Source: Plectrocnemia conspersa
Taxonomy: Eukaryota > Arthropoda > Insecta > Trichoptera > Polycentropodidae
DNA length: 64,000 nucleotides
NCBI GenBank assembly: GCA_009617715.1
Contig: VTFK01000661.1
Location: 27,813 to 91,812, forward strand
Direction: 5' to 3'
Shown here: one piece after another, positions 1 through 13,772 of the stretch
How positions within the stretch are numbered: position 1 is the stretch's first letter
Layout: the number at the start of each line of letters is the position of its first letter
Position numbers and translations under genes: made by a program
Notes under the pieces: model-generated
Database searches by the model: none
The model's input: the letters and a program-made list of their open reading frames with translations, nothing else
What the model was told of the DNA's origin: nothing

Positions 1-17
1 TTAAAAATATGTTTTAG

Positions 18-1450
<1,433 letters not shown>

Positions 1451-3225
1451 AGCATCGCTTAGTTTCAATTAATTATTATATTAATAATTACGTATGCTAA
1501 AAGAGTTATTTTAAAGTTCACATATCACAGACGCTTTTATTTTATAAAATTCAATGTAAAAATATATTATAGTATAAAATCGGGGTATCCAATCTTTTAG
1601 ATGACATTAAATATTTTGCGTTCCGTTATATTACTCCAAGGTAATCGGATAGGTTTATTTTAACAATGAGCAATAAATAATGTATAGTATTGCCTTTTTG
1701 ATTGATTTTATTTGCAAATAACTTATAATATATAAAGATAAAATTGTGATTGTATATTTATATTATAAAAGTCATACGATGTACATTCACGGCCCGAAAG
1801 CTTATTTATCTCACCAGTAGTGCCTTTGAATTGAGATTTTATTTAATATTATTTTTTCACTGATAAACATCATATATTTTGCCAATGATACGATAATACC
1901 TAAAAGAATTTTACATTGATTGGATGCCCCTTCCCTTTTTAATAAAATATACTCTATCCTGAAATGTCATATTCATCATCGAAATTTAATTTTTTTATAT
2001 TATCGCATTGATACATGTAGCAAAATTAATATTATTGATATAATTTATATTTCAAAGTGGTGGGTTTTATCAATTTTATTGTTATTTGTTATCTATGTAT
2101 GTGAAATTGCAATGTAAAAATGATTATCCATAACAATGAATAAACACCCGTACCAGTAAAACAATGAATTATTTGAACTGACCAATAAAACGTTTTTACC
2201 AGTGTAGTGCTGACTCGGCGTTGTGGATGGAGTATTAATTCTAAAAAATTGTGTTATAACATTTGTCATTACATGCTTTTTTTATAATAACTATGCTACA
2301 CTTCCAAACTTAACGTTAAGTATTATTGACTGAATATTTTGTTATTTTTTAAGAAATATATATTATAAAATTTAATTTAGAATAAAATGTCTGATTAGCT
2401 CTACATGTGTATGTGTGTAAATGATGCATATTTAGGTGTGACAATTCAATTCCTGGAATGCGCCTGTAGAAAAAATGCATGACTACCACCCTTTCGAAGT
2501 ATTCACCTTTAATGCATTAAGTTTGAAGCTGTTGCCATTGGTGAAAACATATTTGGAACTTTGTTTCTTGAATACTACTGAGTTCCTTTACTGGATGTCC
2601 GAAATGTCCGAGTATCCTCTACCTTTTATGGCAGTTTTTATTTTTAGGAATATTAAAAAGTCACAGTGAATAGAGAAATAATATTTTTGTTAGTCGGAAT
2701 TACTTAGGAGTCATCATGAAGCCTGTCAAGTCAGAATTCTTTCGAATATAAAACTATATCATAAAAAAACTTTATCTCTAATCAAATTTTTATAATGAAA
2801 AAATAAATAATTCCACAAATTAAATTGTCATACTTCTTATATGTATATTTAATGTGTACAAAAAAATCACTTATTCTTTCCTATGTCTATTGACTTTGTA
2901 ATGAGTAACATCATCAACGTTTGAATACTAGTAATTCATGTAGTTTCCCAAATTTTATCATTGTATCAGTATTTTATTTATCGCAATTTTGAGGGTATTA
3001 ATTTGGTCGAAAAGTTTACAACTGATTCGACCAATAAATTTTTATTACTGTAACTTTGCCGATTATATGCAACGTCTAGAATCAATATCAGCTATGCAGC
3101 CAGAATAAATCTAGCTAGTGCCTTAAACTCAGCCCAATAACATCCTCCCTTTCAAATTATAAAAAAAATTGTAAGATCATGCAACTTTAGAATCTTGATG
3201 TTTTGTAAATAATCTAGTACTTTCT

Positions 3226-3450
3226 TTAACCCTTTAAACGCCAGCGATTAATTCGTGAGTTACCTGTTATTTCTCTTCACGCATCAGTATCTCTAAAAAT
3301 AAATATAAAATACTTAGTTTACTGATAAATGATGCTAGTACAATAATTTTTACAAATTAAAAAATAATGATTGTAAATAATTAATTTAAATGTTTTAGAA
3401 AATAATCAACAAGTGACCCGCGGATGAGTCACTGACATTTAAGTGGTTAA
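3226..3450. mobile_element. piggyBac-type MITE, about 217 bp, with TTAA target duplication
   Basis: TTAA at 3226-3229 is followed by CCCTTTAAACGCCAGCGAT. The other end, read on the reverse strand, is CCACTTAAATGTCAGTGAC and is followed by TTAA at 3447-3450. The ends match at about 13 of 19 bases. TTAA duplication is the hallmark of the piggyBac superfamily. No coding capacity is present, so this would be a non-autonomous copy. Confidence 0.6.
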
Positions 3451-5804
3451 ATATGTAGCATATATAATACAAGTACAATTACATTTAACAAGTAAACTTT
3501 TGAATATTTTAATTCATGTTTTGCTTTTTTTTTTAATAAAGTACAGAGGTGCATTTGGTTGAACAGATAATTTTTTCTTAGATATTTTACTTATAAATTG
3601 ACATTATTTCTATATAACTTTTAAGTTATTTCTAGTCAAGTTATAAATATATATCACCAATAAAAGTTTTGTTATGTTGTATTTTGAACAGATTTCAAAA
3701 TAGTTGGGGTCTTAAGCTTCACATAAGCTAGTCTATAAATAGGATCAGGCCTGATAAGAGGGGGAGGGGGACCAGCCAATGTAAATAACCGGGGCACGTA
3801 ATATATTTTATAAATTAAGAAATTCCAAAAAATGTATTCAGAATTCGGGCGATGGATCAATATATTTTTATTTTTATATAAATAAAATCAAAATTTCTGA
3901 GTCTGAGTTTCAGAGTATCGGGTCTCCATTCTTTCATCTATTAGTTTATGACTTTTTACAATTCTCCATGTCACAGTAAAAGAGTTACGAAATGGTTTTC
4001 ATTTTCGTTTATACAAGAATTCTTTAAATATTATATTTAAGAAATTTAAATGCTTAGAGAAAATTTATACAATTAGCACCGGGACCCGATTTTTCTCTCG
4101 ACGGCCCTGCATAGAAAACAGCTCTGCATCTCATTTACTTATAAACTAAAATACAGTGAAAATTGTACCATAATATTTATCTTAATTTTTTTATAGGCCT
4201 TGCATATTAAATCTAACTTAAAAATTTGTGTTTTTGAAATGATTTTTAATTTTAGATGTGAGAATAAAACTTAAATACCTTATTTTTATAAAACCAAAAT
4301 TGAAAAATCGAAATAACGATCAATGGCATCCCGAAAACTTCATTTAACGTAATTTATATATGTGTACGCTCACAATATTGATTCTAAACGGCACATCTAA
4401 TTTATGCTTTTTATTGTATAATAATAAAAAAATATATATTTTGACGTAGACAAAGAATTTTGTGCAGATTTATCTATATTTTAGGTGTCAATTTTTAAAG
4501 ATTTTTAGTAATCCTACATCGTGTCCCATAAGCAAATCGATAACATTATGCACCGATTCGTTAACAACATCAACATTCAAATTTGAACTCATAATTTGTA
4601 TACGCAACTTATATAAGAAACCTATAGATTAATTTTTAAAACTTGGACATTGTAATCTATTTAATTCTCTCGCAATATACACACATAGCAAGTGAGGACA
4701 CGATGTTAAGCCAACAAACGATTTAATGCAATATTATTTTAGTTAGGCAAAGTAGATAATTAAATTTTCATCCATCTGTGTCAATGATCTCGACAAATTT
4801 TGCATTATACTCCCAAGTTACTATACAAATTTAAGTGTAACTGTGACAAGAGTAATATAAGAAAATAAACACTAATATATGAATAAACAAAAATAATATA
4901 AATTATGTGTTATAAATTATAAATATATATTTTTACTATGAATATAACTTAATAGCAATCAGGCAAGTAATTGTGTTATAAAAGGATAAGATGTGTTTAC
5001 ATTAATTTTAAAAATTAAATGTAAGTACTACAAATTTGTTATTTTTATGGTTTCGTAAAGAAATCTTAAGACAAAGAAAACTATATTTTATACATTTTGT
5101 ACATATATACAAAATATTTGTAATATTATTAAATATTAGTAAAGTAAGCTATGTACATTGGATTTACTTACCATTATACATAAATATAATAAGTTTTATT
5201 TTACAATGCAATTCAATGTTATTTGCAAATTTGAAACACTTTTTTTAAATATTCCAAGATAGACACGGTAAATTGTTTCTGTAAAATCAAGAATAATATT
5301 TAACTGGAAGGTTGGCTCTAAAAAGTACTTATATTTTTTTACAATAAAAATATGTACTATTCAAGCATAACATTTTATATCTTGTCAAAATACATAAATT
5401 ACAAATTGAACATAAATTATGACTCAAATCGAAACTGTGTAGATTGAGGGACAAGTGCATTTGTATAGTTCAATTTTAATTGTTTTAAATAGTATAGTGT
5501 GAGAAAAGTACATGTAAATATATAATGAATGCGTGTTTTATATAGTAATAATTTTTAATTTTGTTGGAAGGGGTATCATATTTATTGTAAAACTTGTAAT
5601 TAAAATTTTAAACAGATTAAGGATTTTATTTCATTTTTTTTAAGCACTTTTTTGGTTTTGCGGCAACCGTGAAATATCAAACCAATCAGAACCAGATAAA
5701 AACCAATTTCAGAAAAAATAGGAAGGATGACTTTTTGATATCTAATTCAACGAAGTTTTGGTTCTGATAATCTGCCAGATATCAGATAATAGTTTTGAAG
5801 TAAG

Positions 5805-6110
5805 AGTTAGGGCCTACGCCCTTGAGACTGGCACCGGGATTTTGCTGTCAGCCCTCACTTGAATGCTCCAACCTTGCAGATGGGTAGAGGCCACTGTTTC
5901 ACCCTTGACTAATCAGCTCCATACATAAGGCAACTCGAGAGACCGCAGCTCCTATAGCTGCATCCAGATGTTAAGCCCCCTTAGAGGTCCGGCCTAACAC
6001 CTGGAGCCATCGCCACTGTCCTATGGAGGATAGCGTAAGAACCCCACTCACTGATCGCAGCTCCAAATACCACACCGACAGGTCTGCGCCCCCGGATACT
6101 TTTCGAAATA
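5805..6110. repeat. GC-rich patch, probably a repeat fragment
   Basis: About 300 bp that is markedly richer in G and C than the surrounding A/T runs, with no intact reading frame on either strand. The composition and isolation suggest a degraded insertion, perhaps from a retrotransposon, but no domain can be read and the family is not identified. Confidence 0.35.
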
Positions 6111-6443
6111 CCTCACAATTAAATTAAATATAAGATTTTTAAGAAAATCAAAAATTTCATCAAGCTTCTGCAAATGTAATTTTATTGCATATATCTAATT
6201 CGGAATCATTTACGTTATTTCCTAGGATATCTTATAATCAACAATTTACGTTCAATCATTGCATTATATAGCAAAATTTTCCGAATTTATCTATAAAAAA
6301 ACTACTTACATATTACGTATTTTTACCAGTTTAATTTGACCTTGAATTTTGAATTCATATTAAAATTATCTATATTCAAATAATTATTACCGAAAAAAGT
6401 AGAGCACCACTAACTTTCTTTTTTCTAGGAAGGATTATTATCT

Positions 6444-6681
6444 TTAACCCTTTGCCCACGGCTAGTATTTTGGAACGTTATTTCGCACTTTGCTAATATG
6501 TGGGGGTGCGCCTATTTATGTCATAAGTTTGTTTTAAGTTTCGAAAAATTAGTGTTATTAAACCTTAAATTAAACAAAAAAACATTACAAGACTCAAAGG
6601 TTCATGACACCTTTAGGTGCACAATGCACTGGCAATTTTCTTGATGACATAAATAGGTGTCATCCGCGGTCAAAAGGTTAA
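6444..6681. mobile_element. piggyBac-type MITE, 230 bp, with TTAA target duplication
   Basis: TTAA flanks both ends (6444-6447 and 6678-6681). The left end reads CCCTTTGCCCACGG and the right end, reverse strand, CCTTTTGACCGCGG: 10 of 14 bases agree. A subterminal inverted repeat is also clear: CCTATTTATGTCAT occurs near the left end and again, inverted, near the right end. No transposase is encoded. It lies about 100 bp downstream of the PDCD7 stop codon. Confidence 0.7.
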
Positions 6682-6780
6682 GAGTTTAATTTGGAAACAT
6701 GGGACTATGTTCAGTTAAAAAAAGATGATATTTTTGCAATTATTTATTTCCTTCAAAAGGTAGATTAAAATAAAATGTTA

Positions 6781-8790
6781 TTAAGCTATATGACTAATGT
6801 ACTTTTTCCAACTCTCGGACGGCGGCGGCGGCGTTAACCAACCTGACGGAATTTTTGATCCTTCATTCTGAAAGCGCATATATTCATCCCACTGTTTTCT
6901 AAAAACAAAATAAATTTGAAATTATACACTTTTGAAATTTGAATATTTTTATTTCATCAATATTAATTACCTGACTAATAAAAAACGTTCTAAATTTCCA
7001 TTAAAATCCTTTTGCGGCATAAAATCACCACCGAACATCACACATTTCCAATTTCTCACAATAGATGATGTTTTATCTACCCTATCAACCTCATCATTCT
7101 CTGTCTTAGTCTCGAGCATGTATTTTATTGTTTTTTCTTCAGCTTCATATTTCAACAAAGCATTATTCCATAAAAGCTTAAGTTTTTCTGAAATAATAAG
7201 CTGTTACATATTTTTTCTAATACAAATATATTTATTTAAGGATAGTCAGTCAAATCGTACCTATTGAAGATGTGAATATTTTTGAATCTGCAGATGAAAC
7301 AATATCACCGCGACCTAATGCCAATTTTTCTCTAGCCAACCTAAGTTTACCGAGACTGTCTATGAGAGAGACATTTTTACGAGCTTCGGATTTGCGTTTA
7401 TGCACATCTTTTAATTTAGCATTGGCTTCCAGGTTAACGATTTCTATCTGTAAATTAATAATAGATAATATAAAATACTGTCATCAATATGTGCTATTTT
7501 TACACTATTATTATATAACATTGAGCAAATTCTTGTTTTTTATTATCTCGACATCAGAGATGGAGATAAAAATGATGGTATAAAGCTTTTAATAATGAAT
7601 AGCACATAATCCTATTAATAAAAATGTCTTAAATCAGCTTACACATGGGCTTATTAAGTTTAAACAAGAATCTATTAGCATTTTTCTATGACTGCGGATA
7701 CAACTACAAAATATTATTGGTAGAGTCACTAGAAGATAAGACCAGTACTTCAAGCGCATTCACTTAGAAAATAAGACGGTACTCAGCCAAGGAACAGATC
7801 AAAGGGAGAAATTCATGCAAAATATCTGGAGAATACCTTCCAACCGCTTCCAAGAAAGACAGCTAAGGAAAACATCACTAAATAGACAATAAAGATTTAT
7901 ATCGGAGAGCATCCGTTTCACCGTATACATTTTACTTTGTGAAAAATATTTCATGTGATTAATGAAATCATAACAAAACGAGTCAGAGGACATAATCATT
8001 CTGGATATTAAGCAAGAATCGATGCCATTAAGTCTTCATTGATAGAAAATAAAGCAGTTACAATGCAACGCGGAAGTCATTAGCTATTGACAGATGGTTG
8101 TACAGGATTGAGTGCAGCAGCCATTGACCAAATGCTAAATAATTGTTAAAAAATAATATATTGCCTGATATCATTCACTAAGACAAATCTCTGCATGAGA
8201 AAAAGTCTGCATACAATTGAGAGTCGGCTATTGTTGACCTTTTCATAACAATTAGCTGACAGTGTTACAGATTACTTTTTGTAGTCTAAGCTGATGCACA
8301 TTTATTGCACGATTAATAGTATTAAAGTCATACTCACTCTTTCTATTTCTTCAATTTCAGCTTTAACGTTTGCCAATTCTTTCTCAAATTCCTCGTGCTT
8401 CTCTTCGTTCACTTTTCTTCGTGTATTTTTTTGTGACTTCCGAGTATTTCGCAAACGTTTGAGTCTTAACCTTTTGCTCGTCCGTTTCGCTAATTTAATT
8501 TTTAACGATTCAACGCGTGCGGGATCAGTTAGCATAGACATATATAAATTAAGTGTACATTTTAGGGATTCAATATTTTTTATATGTTCATTGAAACACT
8601 GATCGGACATTGCCGACAAATTTGTTCTTATATAGTGTTCCTTTTGACGAATCGATTCACAAAAGTCAAGGACTTTTATTACATTATTGCGAAAATCTGG
8701 TAAGTTACTCTCGTTAAGATTGTTTCCATCCTTAGAGTGTATTAACACACTGGAGAAAAAGTTATTTGCAAAATTGATGTCTTCGTTCAT
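6781..8790 (-). CDS. PDCD7: PDCD7 / U11-U12 snRNP 59 kDa protein
   Basis: Orthologue of programmed cell death protein 7, the 59K subunit of the U11/U12 di-snRNP of the minor (U12-type) spliceosome. Four exons on the minus strand: 8790-8338, 7447-7261, 7187-6971 and 6898-6781, giving about 324 residues in continuous phase. Seen: a Lys/Arg-rich coiled coil (KRTSKRLRLKRLRNTRKSQK, then EEFEKELANVKAEIEEIER), a second helical stretch, and the family-typical C-terminus with a Trp-Asp-Glu segment, GSKIPSGWLTPPPPSESWKK and the stop. It lacks the long proline-rich N-terminus of the human protein, as is usual for the shorter invertebrate forms. The start lies 105 bp after the TBCA stop on the same strand. 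Protein-level identity is strong; the exact start is inferred from the first in-frame ATG. Confidence 0.88.
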
Positions 8791-8895
8791 TTTAGTAATT
8801 TAAAATATTAAGCATATGTAATTAAAATAATGTTAAAAATATATACTATATACAATTTTAAATGCGAAATGGAATAGTTAATAAGTTAATAGCGG

Positions 8896-9358
8896 TTATG
8901 CGGCAACTTCCTTATTAGTTTGTTCATAAGAGTCTTTTAAGGCGATGCTCGCGGCTTTGTAATCTTCGGTTTCTTTTAAATCGTGCTCCGATTCGAGAAT
9001 GTCTTTCAGTTCGGCTTGAGCTTTCGCCAGTCTAGAAGGAAATAAGTCACATTTGACATTTTATAGGTTATGCGGCAATATGATATCGGTATGATCAAAA
9101 TCTCGGGAGTGATAAAAATTGATAAAATAAATAACTTTCGACGATTACTAACCTTCTGTCGCAGTCAGGAATCATCATAAGAGCTTCCTGTAAAACTTCT
9201 TGCTGCTTTTTGACCACATACTCGTCTTCGTTAGTATCTTTGCTCTTTTGAAGGCGCTCCTTTTGCTGCTCGGCTTCTTTGAAGTATACCTGACGCTCTT
9301 TTGCTAAACGTCGCACAACTCCTGAACGGATGCGCAATTGCCGCAGTCTAGGATCCAT
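8896..9358 (-). CDS. TBCA: Tubulin-specific chaperone A
   Basis: Tubulin folding cofactor A, a small three-helix protein that captures beta-tubulin released from CCT in the tubulin-folding pathway in the cytosol. Two exons, 9358-9153 and 9031-8896, encode 113 residues (human TBCA has 108). The protein begins MDPRLRQLRIRSGVVRR, keeps the diagnostic MMIPDCDRRL in the central helix across the exon junction, and ends with an acidic helix and a DYKAAS motif. An in-frame ATG lies 18 codons further upstream (9412); I chose 9358 because it aligns with the conserved family start. PDCD7 follows closely on the same strand, and no AATAAA is evident between the two genes, so read-through or a shared transcript is conceivable. 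Confidence 0.92.
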
Positions 9359-9840
9359 CTTCGCACCTTTCTCGTTTCGTGGTCCTAACAACTCGAATTG
9401 AGACCGTGACACACGTGATACAAATTTATTGTACTATATGTATACGGTAAACGTTGAACTCTTTTTTCTGTTGTATCTACTCAAGTTTTGTTTTTAAAAT
9501 GTTTATTTCAAAAATAATTCAGTGTTTTACAAGTTATAAATTACATGTTTCTGGCTTTTAGTCATTATCATGTTTACAAGCAGCTGAAATTACAATAGAA
9601 CTTGATTTAGCTTCGCGTCAAGTGTATGGGATAAACAAAACTATAAAAAAGTTCAGTACTCGCATTTGTCGGAGAGTGAATATAAACACAACTAAAACCG
9701 TGATTCGTTGTTCTTTTTATATGATGTCATCTGAAAGGTAAAAAATATTTGTTTCAAAATTAATTATTACATTTTGGAATTAACTTATAAATAATATTTC
9801 TGGGCATGACGCTAGTACATTATTACTAGTGGTTTATTTT
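9359..9840. other. Upstream region of TBCA
   Basis: About 480 bp before the TBCA start, read on the minus strand. It should contain the TBCA promoter. No gene, clear TATA box or repeat structure could be identified. Confidence 0.4.
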
Positions 9841-9859
9841 TTAATATTTGTGTACTTTT

Positions 9860-10155
9860 TTTCGCTTTGAAATATGGTGTACCCTATTTGATACAGTAGG
9901 ACAATGTACAATACGAAATTGTTGGAAAACTCGCCGGATTCTAGCAATAATTTGATCGCTAGGCTTTATCGAGAGACGGATTTTAAACGATATCTTAAGA
10001 TATGCATTGTGTATATAATCAACATTTGAGTAAATCCGACCATTTTTTGTAAATTTCGCCATTATATCGACCAAATTTTTGATGTATATGAGGAAATGTC
10101 CACATAAAAAAGAACATAGTCTGTTGAATCCATGGTGCCTTATTATGGAAAACAT
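9860..10155 (-). pseudogene. Tc1/mariner-like transposase fragment (C-terminal part)
   Basis: A minus-strand open frame shows the layout of the C-terminal end of a Tc1/mariner-type transposase: an FLCGHF segment in place of the usual FLWGxL block, followed about 50 residues later by a helix and IARIRRVFQQFRI near the end, the position of the final transposase helix. The catalytic residues and both termini are missing, and no terminal repeats were found. This is a relic. The assignment rests on weak motif similarity. Confidence 0.4.
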
Positions 10156-10394
10156 AGTTACAAAGAATTTATTTGAGGTGAACCAATTAGATATAAATAT
10201 AAAATATGGGCGGGAACAACTTCAGGTGGGTATATTATTTGGTTTGCAGCATACAAGGGTGCAAGTAAACGATGATCCAACATCAATGTCTGATCTTTTG
10301 TAGAAAAATACACACAAATTTAAATTTATCTTCAGATTTTTTTTATTAATTGAATATTTGCTATATTTATTACGAATTGCTTTTATTATTTATA

Positions 10395-10900
10395 AAAAAA
10401 TAAAATAAATTAAATGGCCGCTTCTGGACCTTTTGCAGCATCCGATCCTTTCGATGTAATTATCGATAACTTTTTCATACATTTGGACGGTATCTCAGCT
10501 ATAACTTGGCGGATGATGGTTTTTAGGTGCTCCGTTTCGGGTTTGTCGGCATAGACACTACTCTCAGCTTAACCCCACAAAAAAATCAAACAGCGTTACA
10601 TTGCGTAATCGTAGCGACAAGTTGACGTTACTAAATCGTGAAATAATGCGAGTTGGGAACTTATCACGCAAAATATTTAAAGTAAGGCCAAATGACGCCA
10701 TTTGACCACAATGAGACCGAACAGTCTCTTTGAGCAAATAATGATCTTTCGTGAATCACATGAGTATTATTCTCGCCCCCATATGCGGCAATTTTGTTTA
10801 TTAACATACCCAAAGAGGTGGAAATATACCTCATTAAAGAAGAAGATTTTTAAAAAATCAGCATTAACTTCTTGCTGCGCTATTGCCCAATCTGTGTAAA
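10395..10900 (-). pseudogene. Degenerate Tc1/mariner-like transposase
   Basis: Reading the minus strand from 10900 downward and shifting frame where needed gives, in order, NNTHVIHERSLFAQRD, WSNGVIWP, a DFFVG block like the mariner DFFLWG motif, SSVYADKPETEHLKTIIRQV, and a final VIDNYIERIGCCKRSRSGHL. This is the expected order for the second half of a mariner-family transposase. Frameshifts and stops interrupt it, so it is dead. The N-terminal half and terminal repeats are not recognisable. Confidence 0.65.
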
Positions 10901-11204
10901 TTTTTTGCTGCCCATGGTCTTTGGGTATCTTCTTGTTATGTTATTTAAATTTTATGCGAGTGTAAGTACGTAAGTAAAGATGCAAAATATGCCATAGAGA
11001 GCCATAATAAAACCCCAAAAGCTGCGATCGCCGATGGATCGAAAATTCCGACAATCTGTTCTTCTTTATCCTCTTCGAAGAAAAAATTTTAATATGGCCT
11101 TTTTATTATTAGTGTCTTCCTTTAATATTTTCAAAATCTGGTCATCTTAGTATTGGGATTTTGTATTATATTATAGACCGAGTGGTCCCGGGCTCCACCT
11201 CTTC

Positions 11205-11262
11205 CACACGCACACAACATTTCTGTTGTGTGCGTGTGACTTTCTGTCACACGCACACAACA
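11205..11262. repeat. Three alternating 15-bp palindromic arms
   Basis: CACACGCACACAACA occurs at 11205-11219, inverted at 11224-11238 (4-bp loop), and again in the first orientation at 11248-11262 (9-bp spacer). The arms match perfectly, so either of two mutually exclusive hairpins can form. It lies in gene-free DNA upstream of PIGV. Confidence 0.85.
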
Positions 11263-12160
11263 GCAGCACACAACTGCATATATGATTCCAGCATTTCTTA
11301 CATCATTTTTTTATTACATTCGGAACTACTTAATTCCATTAATAATAACAAATATATACAATTATGACAGAATATGTTTTAGGCATAGTACATGGGTTTA
11401 CCTTCGCGATGCCGTTTTCAAAAACCCTTTATGAAAATAATCTGATAAATAAATATTAAATTATTAATCTTATAAATATTACATAAATTATCGCTCCAAC
11501 GAGGGCTTCGCTGAAGACTAATTTTGAGCACATTAGTTTATTAATAATGTTGGATAAAAACGTAACAATTACGAAAAATGTCTTGAAATATTAGTTGTGA
11601 AATGACCGTCACTTTATATACCTCAAGTATGCGCAACACGGAATTCCAGAAAAAGGTGTATTGTACATCAAGGGTTTGGCGACGGGTGCCAATTAGACAC
11701 GTCGTTACGCCAGTGTTACAAGAGTGCCGCCAAGTTTTGGCCATAATGAAATCTAAATTAATGTATATATATTTATATAAATATACAAATTGGCTCCCTA
11801 CAAGTATATTGAAAAATGATTATTATAATATATTTTACGATTGCCGCATTACAAGAAACGACGAAATGGCAACACCGACTGCGATGACAGAACTGTACCC
11901 GCAACTGGGTTGGGTTCCTGTTCGATAAGACTCCCTTTCCACTCGAGCCCGATGGGAAGGCTTCTCGAATCGTCTAGGAGGTTTTAAAATTCAAATCAAA
12001 CATTACTCTCTCTCACGGTTTATGTTAATATGTCTTTTTTTTAATTTATAGATGCATATTAATCGTTATGTACGGTTAACTCTGTCAAAAGTGAAGAAAA
12101 AGACATCTGCGCGCGAAACGACCGAAAGATAACGATGGATTGACAATTTCCAGAACGAAG
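11263..12160. other. Gene-free stretch upstream of PIGV
   Basis: No protein-coding gene is supported. A short segment around 11692-11730 (gtgttacaagagtgccgcc, then aagttttggccata) resembles a segment upstream of mS38 near 42246-42282 and may be part of a dispersed repeat. The PIGV promoter should lie in this stretch. Confidence 0.4.
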
Positions 12161-13772
12161 ATGTATTCCCCCAGACGGAAGATTATTTGGTTCGCGCTGG
12201 CGACCAGGATTTTCTCATATCCTCTCAGACGATCTTCAATTTGATCCTGCCCGATCATAACGCGCACGTCTTCATCAGCCCCCAAGATCCAGATTTGCAG
12301 AATTCGTTTTTCGACAACGGCGTAGATCTCTTGCTGGGCGGACTGAAGAGATGGGACGCTCAGTATTTTATACACATTGCGCAATACGGTTATACTTACG
12401 AGAATTGTTTAGCGTTTTTCCCGCTGTTCCCGCTCACTGTGAGATATTTAGCGTATGCGCTGTCGCACGTGTTCGGTTCCATTTTAAATTATCATAGTTT
12501 ATTGCTGGTGTCGGTACTGTCTTGAACGTATTTTTCTTCGTCAAAGCGGCCGACGCGCTCTATAAACTCAGCTTGCAAGTATTGAAAAACGAAAGTTTAG
12601 CTTATAAATCGGCTATACTGTTTTGTGTCAATCCTGGTAGTATTTTTTTTACGACGTTTTATTCCGAAAGTCTGTTTGCGTGGCTCTCGTTCTACGGCAT
12701 GATGAAATGCACGGGCCGAGAGACGTTACGTTTTACCAACGTCGATATCGTCAGCAGTATTCCCATCAGTCTATCAATAATAACCCGCTCCAACGGCTTA
12801 TTAAATCTCGGTTTCATCGTATACGCGTGTATCAAAAACGTAACGGAGAAAACCTTACCGGAAATTCTGTTCAAATATCGTACTCTAAGATATAGAATTT
12901 TAATTCCATTACTGTCGTTTCCTTTGATAGCTTCTACAATGGCGTTGACATTAACTGTAGCCATTAGTTTACTGCCGTATATTTTGATCCAGACTTACAA
13001 TTATTTCAAGTTTTGTATTCACCATGAGCATAATCTACCTCAGCATTTGATAGAAGGAGAGTGGGTGCTACCTGGACAGGCCAAAGGCGAATGGTGCAAT
13101 TCTACCGTTCCCATGGCGTACTCTTACGTCCAGAAGCACTATTGGAACGTAGGATTTTTAAATTATTATCAATGGAAACAAATTCCTAACTTCCTTTTGG
13201 CGGCGCCGATTTTATACATAATATCGAGCAATTGTTATCGATTCGTCGTTCAAAACTTTAAATATTGCCTCAAGTTGGGCATTAACATGGGAAGGTTTCA
13301 AAGGACCGCCAGTTACGACAGCGCCGCTTCAAAAAGCAAAAGATCCATCAAACTTCCCAACGATTCTGTGTTGTATGATCCCGAAATATTCGTTTACGTC
13401 GTTCACGGCGTATGTCTGATCGCATTCAGTCTCTTCTTCGTTCACGTACAAGTCACAACGCGACTCGTAGCATCAGCTAGTCCTCTGTTGTACTGGTTCA
13501 TGGCAATGAAGATTAGAACGCAACCTTCCAAAATGACAGAACAGAATCATATCAATGAACACTTCAGAAAAATAGGCACTTCTGCGAAAATATCGGGCGA
13601 TTATTTCGCAATAACCAACCTGGAAGGCGTCGACAATATGCAGAGTCGTTGGAGATCGTTTATTTTATCTAAAAATATATCATATCGAAGTTTCAAATTG
13701 ATCAAATTGTACTTTCTAGGATACTCCATAGTAGGCACTGTATGCTTTTGTAACTTTTATCCTTGGACTTAA
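12161..13772 (+). CDS. PIGV: PIGV, GPI mannosyltransferase 2, single exon with two apparent frameshifts
   Basis: Orthologue of PIG-V (vegetable in Drosophila), the ER multi-pass enzyme that adds the second mannose to the GPI-anchor core. Landmarks in order: MYSPRRKIIWFALATRI, the luminal LILPDHNAH, GLKRWDAQYF, the NCLAFFPLFPL block (family motif HW/RWDA and AFFP), WNVGFLNYYQWKQIPNFLLA, FVHVQVTTRLVASASPLLYW and the terminal CNFYPWT. About 537 residues are expected. The frame breaks twice: at the four-T run 12210-12213 (one T too few) and near 12518-12523 (one base too few). Each single-base repair restores the family sequence, and the remaining 416 codons are open. Either consensus errors or a recent inactivation would explain this; I favour errors. 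The start is the ATG at 12161, in the frame of the conserved N-terminal helix. Confidence 0.88.

Larger units (their letters stand above)
1451..6780. other. Gene-free region between DCAF12 and PDCD7
   Basis: About 5.3 kb of AT-rich DNA. All open frames are short and show no recognisable protein. It contains the 3' UTR and AATAAA of DCAF12, two short TTAA-flanked inverted-repeat elements (3226-3450 and 6444-6681) and a GC-richer patch (about 5805-6110). I see nothing else that I can support. Confidence 0.7.

Noticed and set aside
8294..8602. Plus-strand open frame opposite PDCD7 exon 1
   Set aside because: Shadow of the conserved minus-strand coding sequence.
11602..11928. 108-residue plus-strand open frame upstream of PIGV
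   Set aside because: No recognisable domain and no splice context; the middle overlaps a likely dispersed repeat.
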